Shown here: in pieces, positions 51,047-61,280 of the stretch
Numbering within the stretch: position 1 is the stretch's first letter
Layout of the letters: each line of letters begins with the position of its first letter
From: Asanoa ferruginea
Lineage (GTDB): Bacteria; Actinomycetota; Actinomycetes; Mycobacteriales; Micromonosporaceae
NCBI RefSeq assembly: GCF_003387075.1
Contig: NZ_QUMQ01000001.1
Coordinates: 1,860,001 to 1,924,000 of the forward strand
DNA: 64,000 bases
Direction of reading: 5' to 3'
Translations under genes and position numbers: made by a program
The notes under the pieces: model-generated
Seen by the model: only the letters and a program-made list of their open reading frames with translations
Told to the model about the DNA's origin: nothing
Databases searched by the model: none

Positions 51047-52321
51047 GTGGCGAATCCACCGACCCATCGCGTCAGCGCAGCGACCTTCGCCGCGATCTGC
51101 GGCGGTGGTGGCGGGCCGGCCACGATCCGCATGTTGCGGGCCGCGCAACGCAGTAAAACGATCTTGTCGATCGGTGCCGTCGTCGCGCTGGCGAAGGAAA
51201 CGAAACATCCTCGACGGGCATCGACTACCGACGCGTACGCGTTTCTGCGCGCGCTGAATCCCGAGGCGGTCGGCCAGGTCCTGGACTATCCATCGGTCGG
51301 CGCCTGGGCGCTGCGCACCGCACACGCCCTGCACCGCCGCGACCTGGCCGCCGCACAGCCCGAGTGGCTCGCGGCGATCGCCGCCGCCGCGGCCGTCCGC
51401 GCGCTGGCACCCGCACGCCTGCCCGTGCCACTGCAGGGCCGCGGCCACCTCGCGCTGCCCTCGCTCGGCGGGTGCGCGTCGCCGGACCCGTCGGCCCCGG
51501 TCGAGTTGGTCTCCGGCAGCGACGGCGCCGAGTTGGTCAGCGGCACCCGCCGGATCCAGGTCGGCGGTCCACAGTGGTCGCCGCTGCCGACGGTGCGGGC
51601 CGCACATCACGGGCTCGCCGTCGAGCTGCGCTTCGATCACCTCGACGGCGCGCCGGCACCCGGCGACGCCGACCGGCGCACGGCCGCGGTCTGGGAGCAC
51701 CGGGTCGCTCCCGCGTGGCGGGTGCTGGTCGACCGGCACCGGCCGGTCGCGGTCGAGTTCGCCGAGGCGATCTCGGTGCTGGCGCCGCTCGCGGACCCAC
51801 CGGCCGGCACCGTCAGCGCGACCGGCCGCCACGCGTTCGGCGCCATCGCGATGTCGACGCCCGCGACACCCCGCTCGGTCGCCGTGACGTTCGCCCACGA
51901 GTTGCAGCACGCCAAGCTGTCGGCGCTGATGGACCTGTTCCCGCTGGTGTCGGGCGACCCGGGCGGCCGGCACTACGCACCCTGGCGGCCCGACCCGCGG
52001 CCACTGATCGGCCTGGTCCACGGCGTCTACGCCCACCTGGCGATCGCCGACTTCTGGCGCCGCGAACTTGCCGCCACCGACGACGACCGGTCGCTCGCCG
52101 AGTTCGAATACGCCCGCTGGCGCGCCGCCGTGCACACCACCGCGACCCGCCTCGCCGCCGACGCCCGCCTCACCGACCTGGGCCAACGCCTGATCCACAG
52201 CGTGCTGTCGAAGGTCGCCGGCTGGCCCGAAGAGGTGCCGCCGGCGGCCGCCGCCCGAGCCCGGACGGCGGCCGACGAGCACCGCGACCGCTGGATCGCG
52301 GCACACGGCCCGATCTCTTAG
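51047..52321 (+). CDS. HExxH-motif peptide-modification protein (aKG-HExxH type)
   Basis: 424 residues. Zinc or iron-site motif HELQH at 284-288 (TFAHELQHAKLSALMD) with further His at HGVYAHLAIADFW (325, 330). The N-terminus (HRVSAATFAAICGG, TIRMLRAAQRSK) matches the leading part of the HEXXH-motif putative peptide-modification family, which in other systems is fused to or neighbours radical-SAM FxsB proteins and beta-hydroxylates the precursor peptide using 2-oxoglutarate. Standing alone here, divergent from the FxsA-like gene, it would act on that peptide. Starts with GTG; its end overlaps the telA-type gene. Confidence 0.72.
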   Translation: MANPPTHRVSAATFAAICGGGGGPATIRMLRAAQRSKTILSIGAVVALAKETKHPRRASTTDAYAFLRALNPEAVGQVLDYPSVGAWALRTAHALHRRDLAAAQPEWLAAIAAAAAVRALAPARLPVPLQGRGHLALPSLGGCASPDPSAPVELVSGSDGAELVSGTRRIQVGGPQWSPLPTVRAAHHGLAVELRFDHLDGAPAPGDADRRTAAVWEHRVAPAWRVLVDRHRPVAVEFAEAISVLAPLADPPAGTVSATGRHAFGAIAMSTPATPRSVAVTFAHELQHAKLSALMDLFPLVSGDPGGRHYAPWRPDPRPLIGLVHGVYAHLAIADFWRRELAATDDDRSLAEFEYARWRAAVHTTATRLAADARLTDLGQRLIHSVLSKVAGWPEEVPPAAAARARTAADEHRDRWIAAHGPIS

Positions 52322-53625
52322 GCGCGCACCTGCGTCGAGACCGGCGCCTGCTGGAGCACGGAAGCCGGCAGTTCGGGGCCGGCCGGCAGGGCCACCTGCT
52401 CCTTGGCCCGGGTGACCAGCTCGACGACCGTGCGGCTGAGCTGCTGCGCCGACTGCGACATCGACTCGTTGGCCGTCACGATCGCGGTGACCACCTCGGC
52501 CCGCTTGGCCTGGCCGTAGCGGACCGCCTCTTCGATGCCGCGCGCCTGCGCGTCGATCGACTCGGCGACCTCGAGGATCGTCTCGGGGCGGATCGTCGGC
52601 GTCTGGATCGTGCGGGCGATCTGCGGAATCGCCGTCTTCGACGCCCGGGCATAGGCGCTGAGCACGTCGTTGGCGCCGTCAGCGACCGCCTGCTGCATGT
52701 CGGCGGCCTGGTTGGCCTGGAGCAGCAGCGCCCACTGCGCGATGGTCAGCTTCATCGTCGGGATGGTCAGGTTCATCAGCAGCGCCAGCCGCTGGCCGAG
52801 CCCGTAGTTGAGGGTGCGGATGTTGCGTACCTGCGGCGAGGTCGACCAGGCGACGAACAGGCGCTGCTGGAACTCGTTGATCCGCACCTCGATCGCCTGG
52901 ATGAACTCGGTGATCCGGGAGAGCTGCTCCTCCTTCTCCCGGGCGTCGGGCGCGCCGGGCACCACGACGATCGCGTTGGCCGCCGCGACCGCCTCGTCGC
53001 GAACCAGTTCCATCACCGCGATCGCACCGATCAGCTGGGCGATCGCGCCTTCGTTGGCCTTGTAGAGCTCGTCGCAGAGCACCACGTTGCGCTTGAGCTG
53101 GAGCTGCTTGTCGCTGAGCTGCCCGGCCACCCGGTCGAGCTGCTGCTCGACGGTGCGCGCCTCTTCGAACAGCATCTCCAGCAGGTCGCGGCCCTTGCGG
53201 AACAGGCCTTTGATCGCGTCGGCGAACTTGTCGAACGTCTCCCGCACCCGCGGGTCGCTCGGGTCGTATTTGCGGCGGAAGGTGCGCATCCGGTCGTTGA
53301 GCTCGTGCATGATCGACGTCAGCTCGGGGATGTTGACCCGCCCGACCTCCCGGAAGATCCGGTTGACCTGGGTGTTGACCTGGTCGATCGCGGTGTTGCC
53401 AAACGTCGCGAGCTGGTCGGTGTTGGCCAGCATGGCCGGGAAGAGCTGCCGGGCGGCGGCGGTGGCCTGCTCGCGCTGCGCCGGCGTGAGCAACTCGACG
53501 CAGATGAGCTGCCGTTGCTGGGTGCCCACCAACACGCTCGACATGGCCGCGTCGGCGGGGCCGGCCGGCAGTGCCGCCGGACCGCCGACGATGCTGCCGA
53601 AGTCGATCTGCAGTCCGTCAGACAT
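52318..53625 (-). CDS. TelA-family toxic anion resistance protein
   Basis: 435 residues. All-helical, coiled-coil-rich protein: LLTPAQREQATAAARQLFP, IDQVNTQVNRIFREVGRV, FRRKYDPSDPRVRETFDK, and a central VEQQLDRVAGQLSDKQLQLK, as in TelA/KlaA (tellurite resistance) proteins. Linked operons with XpaC-like, VWA and solute-binding proteins are typical of actinobacterial stress systems. It is the last gene of an operon starting at 57070, 27 bases after the binding-protein gene. Confidence 0.88.
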   Translation of the reverse strand: MSDGLQIDFGSIVGGPAALPAGPADAAMSSVLVGTQQRQLICVELLTPAQREQATAAARQLFPAMLANTDQLATFGNTAIDQVNTQVNRIFREVGRVNIPELTSIMHELNDRMRTFRRKYDPSDPRVRETFDKFADAIKGLFRKGRDLLEMLFEEARTVEQQLDRVAGQLSDKQLQLKRNVVLCDELYKANEGAIAQLIGAIAVMELVRDEAVAAANAIVVVPGAPDAREKEEQLSRITEFIQAIEVRINEFQQRLFVAWSTSPQVRNIRTLNYGLGQRLALLMNLTIPTMKLTIAQWALLLQANQAADMQQAVADGANDVLSAYARASKTAIPQIARTIQTPTIRPETILEVAESIDAQARGIEEAVRYGQAKRAEVVTAIVTANESMSQSAQQLSRTVVELVTRAKEQVALPAGPELPASVLQQAPVSTQVRA

Positions 53626-53652
53626 GATCAGAACCTTTCGGGTGTACGGGGA

Positions 53653-54801
53653 TCAGGCGCACTTGGTGGCGTCTTGAACGCAGGCGAGCAGGGCGAGGGT
53701 GACCTCGGCGTTGGGTGGTGGCGTGGTGCGGACCTGCTCGGCCAGCGCCAGGTCGGGGAAGTCGGCCGGGTTGGCCAGGCCGACCTCGATGGCCGAGCGG
53801 AACCCGTAGGTCTGCCACGCCAGGGTCTGGATCTCCGGGTCCTTCATCGCGTCGATGAACCGGGCGGCGCCGGCATTGAGCGCGAGGATCGGGTGGTCGC
53901 TGTAGATGGTCGGCTCCGGGTAGAGGATCCGGATGTTCTTCAACAGCGCCGACCGGTTGTCGCCGGCCAGCGCGGCCTGCTGGATGAGCTGGTTCTCGTA
54001 GCCGGCGTAGAGCGGCGCCTTGAACTCGCCACCCTGGGTCAGCCACTCCCGGAACCCGTTGTCAGACGTGCGGGCCTGTAGGCCCTGCGCGTCGTAGAGC
54101 GCCCGCATGGTCGGCAGCGCCTTGCGGGCCTGCGCCAGGCTCGGCGCCGCGAACGCGTCCGAAGTGGACAGGATCGACAATTGGAGCTGAGCCATCGTCA
54201 GCCCGCTGTTGGACTTGGCCGGGTCGGTGCTGGCGATCGCCACCGGGCCGCGCAGGTCGACCGCGCCCAGCGCCTGCCACGTCTTCTTGGCCAGCACGTT
54301 GTCGAGCAGCAGCGCCTTGACGTCGACCAGGTAGTAGCGGTCGTCGCGCTTCTCGACCAGCTTCGCCTTGATCAGCGCGTCGGAGCCGCGCGGGCCGGCG
54401 TAGATGACCTCGGGCGACTGGAGCACGTTCTCGGCGCGATAGTCCGGGAACGCGCCGCTGTGCGTACTCTCGAAAACGCTCTGCGCACTGGCACTTGACG
54501 GCCAGAGGCAGTCGACCTTGCGGTTGCGCAACTCGTCGGCGGAGAGCCGCACCTGGTCGTAGGAGCCCAGCGGGGTGAAGCGCACGGTCAGGCCGTATTT
54601 GTCGTGCAGCAGCGCCTTCACGTCGGGGTCGGCCATCAGCTCCGACTTCTCGCTGCCGCCGATGCAACTGATGGTCAGCGCGTCGGTGCTGCCCGGCTCG
54701 GCCGGCGAGCCGGTCAGCTTCCGCACCACGAACGCGCCGCCCAGCAGCACGGCCAACACCGCGACCAGCCCGACGAGGAAGCGGGCGCTCGGCAGTCTCA
54801 C
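53653..54801 (-). CDS. Membrane-anchored solute-binding-like protein
   Basis: 382 residues. One N-terminal anchor helix (6-27, RFLVGLVAVLAVLLGGAF) without a lipobox; then a type-II periplasmic-binding fold (LTISCIGGSEKSELM, DCLWPSSASAQSVFES, IASTDPAKSNSGLTMA, PTIYSDHPILALNAG). Two Cys near the C-terminus (ALLACVQDATKCA). No ABC permease or ATPase is nearby, so it is likely a ligand sensor rather than part of a transporter. GTG start overlaps the XpaC-like stop (GTGA). Confidence 0.75.
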   Translation of the reverse strand: MRLPSARFLVGLVAVLAVLLGGAFVVRKLTGSPAEPGSTDALTISCIGGSEKSELMADPDVKALLHDKYGLTVRFTPLGSYDQVRLSADELRNRKVDCLWPSSASAQSVFESTHSGAFPDYRAENVLQSPEVIYAGPRGSDALIKAKLVEKRDDRYYLVDVKALLLDNVLAKKTWQALGAVDLRGPVAIASTDPAKSNSGLTMAQLQLSILSTSDAFAAPSLAQARKALPTMRALYDAQGLQARTSDNGFREWLTQGGEFKAPLYAGYENQLIQQAALAGDNRSALLKNIRILYPEPTIYSDHPILALNAGAARFIDAMKDPEIQTLAWQTYGFRSAIEVGLANPADFPDLALAEQVRTTPPPNAEVTLALLACVQDATKCA

Positions 54802-55406
54802 GGTTGTCCCCCACTCAGCTCCGGAAGCTCCGGCGGTGCGACGGTTTCCAGGTTGGCCTGGTATTGCGCCATGTCACCCTGGTTGACCAGGCGGACGCTC
54901 TCCAGGGTGAACTCGGCGAAGCGGTAGAACGCCTGCTCGCCGCTGCGGGTCAGCACCTGCGGGTCGCGGTAGAGCTGGGGCTTGCTCTGGATGTCGAGAT
55001 ACTGCCCCAGCACACCCTCCAAACTCGACAGATGACCGTTGAGCTGGCTGGCCGTCGAGTAGAGGCTGTTGGGTGCCTTGGCCCGCACCCGCGCGAACAA
55101 CTCGGTGACGTGGTTGCCGGCCTGGTCGAGCGCCGCGCGGGCCGCCGGGCTCGCCACCGACTTGGCTTGCGCCCGGATCCGTTTGACCCGGGCCAGGGCC
55201 TCGTCGACCTTGGCCCGCGCCTCGCCGGCGTAGTCGTCGTTGGCGACCTGCCGGGCCGACCGGTCGTCGAGCATCAGGTAGACGCCCAGGGCCGCGACCA
55301 GGGCGAGCAGCGGCGGCCAGAGCAGGCTGCGGGTGAGCGCGAACGCGACGACGAACACGACGACCGCGGTCAGCAGGCCGCCTGGTGCGGCGAACCGGTG
55401 CCTCAT
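54798..55406 (-). CDS. XpaC-like (5-bromo-4-chloroindolyl-phosphate hydrolysis family) protein
   Basis: 202 residues. Two adjacent membrane helices (about 9-25, 28-46) and a long helical cytoplasmic part (VDEALARVKRIRAQAKSV, VRAKAPNSLYSTASQLNG, LESVRLVNQGDMAQYQ). XpaC and TelA genes are classic neighbours; XpaC was first linked to X-phosphate hydrolysis in Bacillus but is unlikely to be a hydrolase. Both ends overlap neighbours (54798 and 55403-55406). Confidence 0.75.
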   Translation of the reverse strand: MRHRFAAPGGLLTAVVVFVVAFALTRSLLWPPLLALVAALGVYLMLDDRSARQVANDDYAGEARAKVDEALARVKRIRAQAKSVASPAARAALDQAGNHVTELFARVRAKAPNSLYSTASQLNGHLSSLEGVLGQYLDIQSKPQLYRDPQVLTRSGEQAFYRFAEFTLESVRLVNQGDMAQYQANLETVAPPELPELSGGQP

Positions 55407-57070
55407 TTGTAACCCGCCGCCTGCCGCAGCGCGGTGACCAGGTCGTCCTGCTGGAAGAACGCGCCTCCGGTGGCCTGTGCGACCTCCTGGAGCTGGCCCG
55501 GGTCGGCGTCGCGGCCGAACGCGATCGCGACCACCGGCGCGCCCGCGGCGCGGACGGCGTCGATGGCCGCCGTGTTGCCGACCTGCTCGGAGAGCCCGTC
55601 GGTCATCAGCACCACCAGCCGCTTGCGGCCTTCGGCCGGCCGGGTGGACAGCTCGGCGCCGGCGCGGGCGAGGCAGCCATACATGTTGGTGCCGCCGCCG
55701 GGCCCGTAGGCGACCACGTCGTCGCTCAGCTTGCGCATCGCGGCCGGGTCGTTGCCGTCGACCGTCCACGGCCCGTCGGCGATCTGGTCGTTGAAGATCG
55801 TCACAGTGGTGCGGTCTTCGGGGTGGGTCTGTAGGAAGTTGAGCGCGGCCTGGTCCTGGTCGAAGATCTGCCGGCCGGCTTCCTGGACCCCGGTCCAGCC
55901 GTTGTTCTCGGCCATCGACCCGCTGCCGTCGAGGCAGAAATAGACGTCGACCGGCCGGCGGTAGTGGGTCTGGTAGCGGTCCAGCGCCGACTTGATGACC
56001 GGCGCGGCCGGGTATTGGATCGGCTGCTCGTTGAGCGTGCCCTGGATGCCCCAGTCGGGGTTGAACACGGCCTTGTCAGGGTTGGGCAGCGCCAGGCCCA
56101 CGCCGGTCACCGGCCGGCGACCGAGCCCGAGCAGTTTCGCCTGCGCGTCCTTGTCGCTGAGCAGATATTTGCGCAGGTCGCTGAGCGCCTGCCGCTTGCC
56201 GGCGTCGGTGGCCGCGTTGTGCGGGAAGAACCCGAGCGGCGCGTCGCTGATCGCCAGCGCGCCCTCCGGGTAGGTGGCGACCAGCGGCTCCTTGCCCTGC
56301 GCGACCAACTCCTGGTTCTTCTCGATGACCAGGTCCTCGTAGGTGAACAGGGTGCGGCAGTCATCCGGTCGGGCGACGCAGTCGTTCATCAGCGTGCCGC
56401 TGGACGGCGGCGTCGCGTCCATCGCCCGGATGAACCGGGTGATCCCCTGGTCGACCGGCTTCGAGTCGAGTTGCGCCTGGGTCAGTGCCTGGCCCGGCTG
56501 GTTGCCGGCGAAGTGGTTGAGGAATCCGAAGAGCACGGTCGCGCCGGAGTTGGACTGAGTCGGATTGGTGACCCACACCTTCGTCTTTCCGGACTCGACG
56601 GTGTCGAGAATCTTCTCGATCGGCACGCTTGGCTTGCCGGCGAAGCCGAGCCGCTGCATCTCCGACTTCCAGCCGGCGAACACGATCGGGGTGAGGAACA
56701 TCGGCTCGACGTCTTGCAGCACGTTGCCGGCGTCGCCGACCTGGAGAAACACGCTGCTGGCAAACCAGTAGGCGTCGTAGTCGCGATTGCCGGTCGCGAG
56801 CAGTCGGGCCTGGTCGACGGACCCCTTGAGGGTGAAGGTGCAGTGGAGTTCATGCTCCGTACACCAAGGCTTCACGATCGCGTCAATGATCTTTTCCTGT
56901 TCGGAGCCCGCGACGAACGACAGCGACTTCGCGTCGTCGACGTAGCGGGGCTCCCCGCTGCTCTGCTCTTCGGTGCTGGTGCACGCGCCGACCAGCAGCA
57001 ATGCGGCCGCGACCAGGGCGGTCGCCACCCGCCGGCGCAAGCCCGGCGCGGTCTGGTGAGGGTGGGTCAC
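55403..57070 (-). CDS. Lipoprotein with solute-binding and von Willebrand A domains
   Basis: 555 residues. Signal peptide with lipobox LLVGAC (about 27-32, VAAALLLVGAC). Binding-protein fold (about 40-350; CTFTLKGSVDQARLLATG, WVTNPTQSNSGATVLFG) then a VWA domain (about 375-540) with the metal-site motif DGSGSM (VYFCLDGSGSMAENN), a second threonine loop (GGGTNMYG) and LVVLMTDGLSEQ. The two folds together suggest extracellular ligand sensing linked to protein-protein contact. First gene of the TelA operon. GTG 57070 follows AGAGG. Confidence 0.82.
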   Translation of the reverse strand: MTHPHQTAPGLRRRVATALVAAALLLVGACTSTEEQSSGEPRYVDDAKSLSFVAGSEQEKIIDAIVKPWCTEHELHCTFTLKGSVDQARLLATGNRDYDAYWFASSVFLQVGDAGNVLQDVEPMFLTPIVFAGWKSEMQRLGFAGKPSVPIEKILDTVESGKTKVWVTNPTQSNSGATVLFGFLNHFAGNQPGQALTQAQLDSKPVDQGITRFIRAMDATPPSSGTLMNDCVARPDDCRTLFTYEDLVIEKNQELVAQGKEPLVATYPEGALAISDAPLGFFPHNAATDAGKRQALSDLRKYLLSDKDAQAKLLGLGRRPVTGVGLALPNPDKAVFNPDWGIQGTLNEQPIQYPAAPVIKSALDRYQTHYRRPVDVYFCLDGSGSMAENNGWTGVQEAGRQIFDQDQAALNFLQTHPEDRTTVTIFNDQIADGPWTVDGNDPAAMRKLSDDVVAYGPGGGTNMYGCLARAGAELSTRPAEGRKRLVVLMTDGLSEQVGNTAAIDAVRAAGAPVVAIAFGRDADPGQLQEVAQATGGAFFQQDDLVTALRQAAGYK

Positions 57071-57108
57071 GACCTCTTGGTAGCAGCATCCTGCTACTCG
57101 TTTTTCCT

Positions 57109-58605
57109 CTAAAGGGTGCGTGCCAAGCGGTGGTATGCCGCGGTCCAGCGAAGCTCCTGCGCGAAGCGGCGCACGGTGGTCTCGCCGTCGATCAGAGCGA
57201 GTTCGGTGCCGGTCATCTCGGCCAGATCGTGCAGTTCCGCCACGCCGAGGGCCTGGGTCAGCGCCGTGTGGTGTGGACCGCCGGCGGTCAGCCACGCCTC
57301 GGCCGCCGTCAGCAGATCGGGTCGCGGCGTCCAGACAGCGCGGGCAACCGGCAGGTTCGGCAACGGGTGATCGGCCGGCACCACGTCGACCTCGTTGGCG
57401 ACCAGGCGGAAGCGCTCGCCGAGGTCGGCCAGGCCGAGCACGACCGCCGGGCCGGGCGCGGCGTCGAAGACCAGCCGGACCGGGTCTTCGCGACCGCCGA
57501 TCGACAGCGGGTGGATTTCGGCGCGCGGCGTCTCGCCGGCGATCGACGGGCAGACCTCCAGCATGTGCGCGCCCAGGGTGCGCTCGTGGCCGGGGGTCAG
57601 GTCGTAGGTGTAGTCCTCCATGAACGACGTGCCGCCGGGTCGGCCCGCCGACATCGCCTTGAGAGTGCGGACCAGGACGGCCGTCTTCCAGTCGCCCTCG
57701 CCGCCGAAGCCGAAGCCGTCGGCCATCAGGCGCTGCACCGCGAGGCCAGGAAGCTGGCGCAGCCGGCCCAGGTCTTCGAAGTTGGTGGTGAACGCCCGGA
57801 AGCCGCCGGCGGTCAGGAAGGCGCGCAGGCCCAGCTCGATGCGGCCGGCGTAGCGCAGCGACTCGTGCCGCTCGCCGCCGGAGCGCAGGGCCGGGTCGAG
57901 CTGGTAGAGACCGTCGTATTCGGCGACGAGTTTGTCCACATCGGAATCGGTGGTGGCGTCGACGGCGTCGGCCAGGTCGGTCACGCCGTAGGTGTTGACG
58001 GAGACGCCGAAGTGCAGTTGGGCCTCGACCTTGTCGCCTTCGGTCACCGCCACGTCGCGCATGTTGTCGCCGAACCGGGCCAGCCGCAGCGAGCGCATCT
58101 CGGCCCGCCCGATCGCGGCCCGCGCCCAGCCACCGATCCGCTCCGTCACCCGCGGGTCGCTGACGTGCCCGGCGACGGTCTTGCGGGCCACACCCAGGCG
58201 GGTCTGCACGTAGCCGAACTCGCGGTCACCGTGTGCGGCCTGGTTGAGGTTCATGAAGTCCATGTCGATGTCGGCCCAGGGAAGCACCACATTGGACTGC
58301 GTGTGCAGGTGCAGCAAGGGCACGTCGAGCGCGTCGAGACCGGCGATCCACATCTTGGCCGGGGAGAACGTGTGCATCCAGGCGATCACGCCGACGACGC
58401 CCTCGGTGGTGGCCGCGGCCCGGCAGCACCGCAGGATCGCCTCGGCCGAGGTCAGCACCGGCTGCCACTGCACCTCGGCCGGTATGTCGGCGGCGGCGTC
58501 GAGTGCCGCGGCGATCCGCTGGGACTGCTCGGCGACCTGCCTTAGCGTGTCAGCGCCGTAAAGCTCCTGGCTGCCGGTCAGGAACCACAAACGCGGTGCG
58601 GTCAT
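57109..58605 (-). CDS. araA: L-arabinose isomerase
   Basis: 498 residues, the usual AraA size (about 500 in Escherichia coli). N-terminal [53 protein letters not shown], and [19 protein letters not shown] [19 protein letters not shown]; metal-binding Glu and His are in the expected HFGVSVNT and GEGDWK regions. It interconverts L-arabinose and L-ribulose. Start ATG overlaps the araB stop (ATGA). Last gene of the sugar operon; araD does not follow. Confidence 0.92.
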   Translation of the reverse strand: MTAPRLWFLTGSQELYGADTLRQVAEQSQRIAAALDAAADIPAEVQWQPVLTSAEAILRCCRAAATTEGVVGVIAWMHTFSPAKMWIAGLDALDVPLLHLHTQSNVVLPWADIDMDFMNLNQAAHGDREFGYVQTRLGVARKTVAGHVSDPRVTERIGGWARAAIGRAEMRSLRLARFGDNMRDVAVTEGDKVEAQLHFGVSVNTYGVTDLADAVDATTDSDVDKLVAEYDGLYQLDPALRSGGERHESLRYAGRIELGLRAFLTAGGFRAFTTNFEDLGRLRQLPGLAVQRLMADGFGFGGEGDWKTAVLVRTLKAMSAGRPGGTSFMEDYTYDLTPGHERTLGAHMLEVCPSIAGETPRAEIHPLSIGGREDPVRLVFDAAPGPAVVLGLADLGERFRLVANEVDVVPADHPLPNLPVARAVWTPRPDLLTAAEAWLTAGGPHHTALTQALGVAELHDLAEMTGTELALIDGETTVRRFAQELRWTAAYHRLARTL

Positions 58606-60259
58606 CTGCGTCCTCTCCCATTTTCCGCTGCCAGCACGCGCCGGCGGGCCAGTCGATGCAACACGTTCGAGGCGCCGCGCCCGAAGTGGTCGTGCAGCTC
58701 GCGATAGTCGGCGTAGATCGGGTCGTAGGCGTCGGCGCGCTCCGGGTCGGGCCGGTAGACCTCCGGGCCCCGGCTGCCCATGACGGCCGCGGCGGCGCGG
58801 ACGTCGGTGAAGTGCCCGGCGGCCACCGCCGCGTGGATCGCCGAGCCGAGCGCCGGGCCCTGCGCCGAGCCGATCACGGCGATCGGGCGGCGCAGCACGT
58901 CGGCGTAGACCTGCATCAGGAAGGCGTTCTTGAGCAGGCCGCCCGCCGCGACGACCTCGGTGACCGGCACGCCGGACGCTTCGAAGGTCTCGACGATCAT
59001 CCGGGTGCCGAACGCGGTCGCCTCGACGAGCGCGCGGTATTGCTCCTCCGGCCGGGTGGCCAGGGTCTGCCCGAGGATCGCGCCGGAGAGCGCGTGGTCG
59101 ACCAGCACCGAGCGGTTGCCGCTGTGCCAGTCGAGGGCGACCAGGCCGTGCGCGCCGACCGGCTGGGCGGCCGCCAGCCGGCTCAGGTAATCGTGCAGGT
59201 CTCCGCCGGCCGCATCCACATAGGAGGCAGGCACGGACGTCTCCGCGAACCAGGCGAAGATGTCGCCGACGCCGCTCTGGCCCGCCTCGTAGCCCCACAG
59301 TCCCTCGACGATGCCGTCGGCGACCACACCGCACATGCCGGGCACCACGGCGAGCCGGTCGCTGGAGAGCACGTGGCAGGTCGAGGTGCCCATGATGGCG
59401 ACGAGCTGGCCCGGCTCGACGGCCCTTGCCGCCGGCGCGGTGACGTGTGCGTCGACGTTGCCGACCGCGACCGCGATGCCCTCGGGCAGCCCGGTCAACG
59501 CCGCGGCCCGCGCGGTCAGGCCGCCGGCCCGACCGCCCAGTGCCGACAGTGGGTGGCGCAGCTTGTCGACGAAGCCGGCGAAGCGCGGGTCGAGCGCGGC
59601 CAGGTATTCCCGGGACGGGTATTCGCCCTCCTGGTGGATGCCTTGTAGCCGGCGGTGCAGACGTTGCGGGTCTCCACGCCGCACAGCTCCCAGACGATCC
59701 AGTCGGCCGCCTCGATCCAGCGGTCGGCGCGGTCGTAGAGTTCCGGGTCCTCGTCGAGGAGCTGAAGGCCCTTCGCGAACTGCCACTCCGCCGAGATCCG
59801 ACCCCCGTAGCGGGGCAGCCACTGCTCGCCGCGCGCCGCGGCGACGGCGTTGATCCGGTCGGCCTGGCCCTGCGCCGCGTGGTGCTTCCAGAGTTTCGGG
59901 TAGGCGTGCGGCCGGTCTTCGAGCCCGTCGACCTCGCACAGGGGTGTGCCGTCGGCGAGGGTGGGCAGCACGGTGCAGGCGGTGAAGTCGGTGCCGATGC
60001 CGACGACGTCGGCCGGTGCGACGTCGGCGGCCGCGAGTGCCTTGGGGACCGCCTCGCGCAACACGTCGCGCCAGTCCTGCGGCACCTGGAGCGCCCAGGC
60101 CGCCGGCAGCTGCCGGTCGCTGCCGGGCAGGGCCCGCTCGACCGCGCCGTGCGCGTATTCGTGCACCGCGGAGCCGACCTCGGCCCCGTCGGCGACCCGG
60201 ACGACCACGGCCCGGCCGGACAGCGTGCCGAAGTCGACGCCGACCACATGCGCTGGCAC
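58602..60259 (-). pseudogene. araB: Ribulokinase, frameshifted as given
   Basis: Together the two frames cover a full-length ribulokinase of about 550 residues. Part 1 (60259 to about 59640): [50 protein letters not shown]. Part 2 (about 59640 to 58602): [69 protein letters not shown]. The FGGY-family ATP and sugar motifs are intact, but the frames join only if one base is added at 59641-59642 (C/G run; AAGGCATC where AAGGGCATC is expected). It phosphorylates L-ribulose to L-ribulose-5-phosphate. Sequencing error or a recent deletion; the surrounding operon is intact. Confidence 0.85.
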
Positions 60260-60269
60260 AGCGACCTCC

Positions 60270-61280
60270 CTATCGGCGCCGGCGGGTGACGGCGCGCTGC
60301 AGGACGATGAAGACGAAGAGCAGGATCCCGATGAAAATCTTCGTCCACCAGGAGCTGAGATCTCCCTGGAACGTGATGATCGTCTGGATCAGGCCGAGCA
60401 CGAGCACCCCGAGAACGGTGCCGATGACATAGCCGGAGCCGCCGGTGAGCAGGGTGCCGCCGATCACGACGGCCGCGATCGCGTCGAGTTCCATGCCGCT
60501 GGCGTGCAGGCCATAGCCGGAGAGCATGTAGAAGCTGAGCAGCACGCCGCCGAGCGCCGAGCACAGGCCACTGATCGTGTAGACGGCGATCCGGGTGCGG
60601 CCCACGCGCAGGCCCATCAGCATGGCCGACTGCGGGTTGCCGCCGACCGCGTAGACGTCACGGCCGAACTTCGTGTAGGACAGCACGTAGGCGGCGATCA
60701 GCACGACGGCGAGCGCGATCAGCACGCTGATGGTGATGAAGAAGCCGCCGAACCAGATCTGCTTGTTGGCCACGCTCACCCAGAACGGGTCGCTGATCGG
60801 GATCGAGTCGGTGCTGATCACATAGCAAAGGCCGCGGGCGAGAAACATCCCGGCGAGCGTCGCGATGAACGGCTGCACCTCGAAGAAATGAATCATGCAG
60901 CCCATGCCGAGCCCGATGGTCGCGCCGACCAGCAACACCACCGGCAGCGCGACGGCGGGCGGCCAGCCCTTTTCGAGCAGTCCGGCCGCGATCATCGTGG
61001 TCAATGCGACCACCGCGCCGACGGACAGGTCGATGCCGCCGGTCAGGATCACGAACGTCATTCCCACCGCGACGACGAGCAGGAACGCGTTGTCGACGAA
61101 GACGTTGAGCACGACCTGGGTGTCGGAGAAGCCGGTGTAGTTGATGACGCCGATGCCATACATCAGGGCGAGCAGCACCGCCGTCGCGCTGACCGGCAGG
61201 TATTTGTTGCGCATCGCCAGCGAGCGCATCCGGGCCAGGTTGGCCGGCGGGCTCGGCATCCGGGTCTTCAGGTCGATCAT
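60270..61280 (-). CDS. Sugar ABC transporter permease (YjfF/RbsC-like)
   Basis: 336 residues, nine or ten predicted helices. The permease signature is [20 protein letters not shown], with the conserved GG-N loop [19 protein letters not shown] and [20 protein letters not shown]. The type matches the YjfF half of the galactofuranose-like importer. Its ATG overlaps the upstream permease stop (ATGA). Partners: ATPase 62284-63810 and permease 61277-62287. Confidence 0.88.
   Translation of the reverse strand: MIDLKTRMPSPPANLARMRSLAMRNKYLPVSATAVLLALMYGIGVINYTGFSDTQVVLNVFVDNAFLLVVAVGMTFVILTGGIDLSVGAVVALTTMIAAGLLEKGWPPAVALPVVLLVGATIGLGMGCMIHFFEVQPFIATLAGMFLARGLCYVISTDSIPISDPFWVSVANKQIWFGGFFITISVLIALAVVLIAAYVLSYTKFGRDVYAVGGNPQSAMLMGLRVGRTRIAVYTISGLCSALGGVLLSFYMLSGYGLHASGMELDAIAAVVIGGTLLTGGSGYVIGTVLGVLVLGLIQTIITFQGDLSSWWTKIFIGILLFVFIVLQRAVTRRRR

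Noticed and set aside
50938-51132. N-terminal extension of the FxsA-like peptide
   Set aside because: It would overlap the start of the divergent HExxH gene, and the extra residues (MRIVAGPPPPPQ...) look like antisense translation of that gene's first codons.
58606-60564. Upstream extension of the araA reading frame
   Set aside because: The open frame continues through araB in the wrong phase; ATG 58605 matches the AraA N-terminus and overlaps the araB stop.
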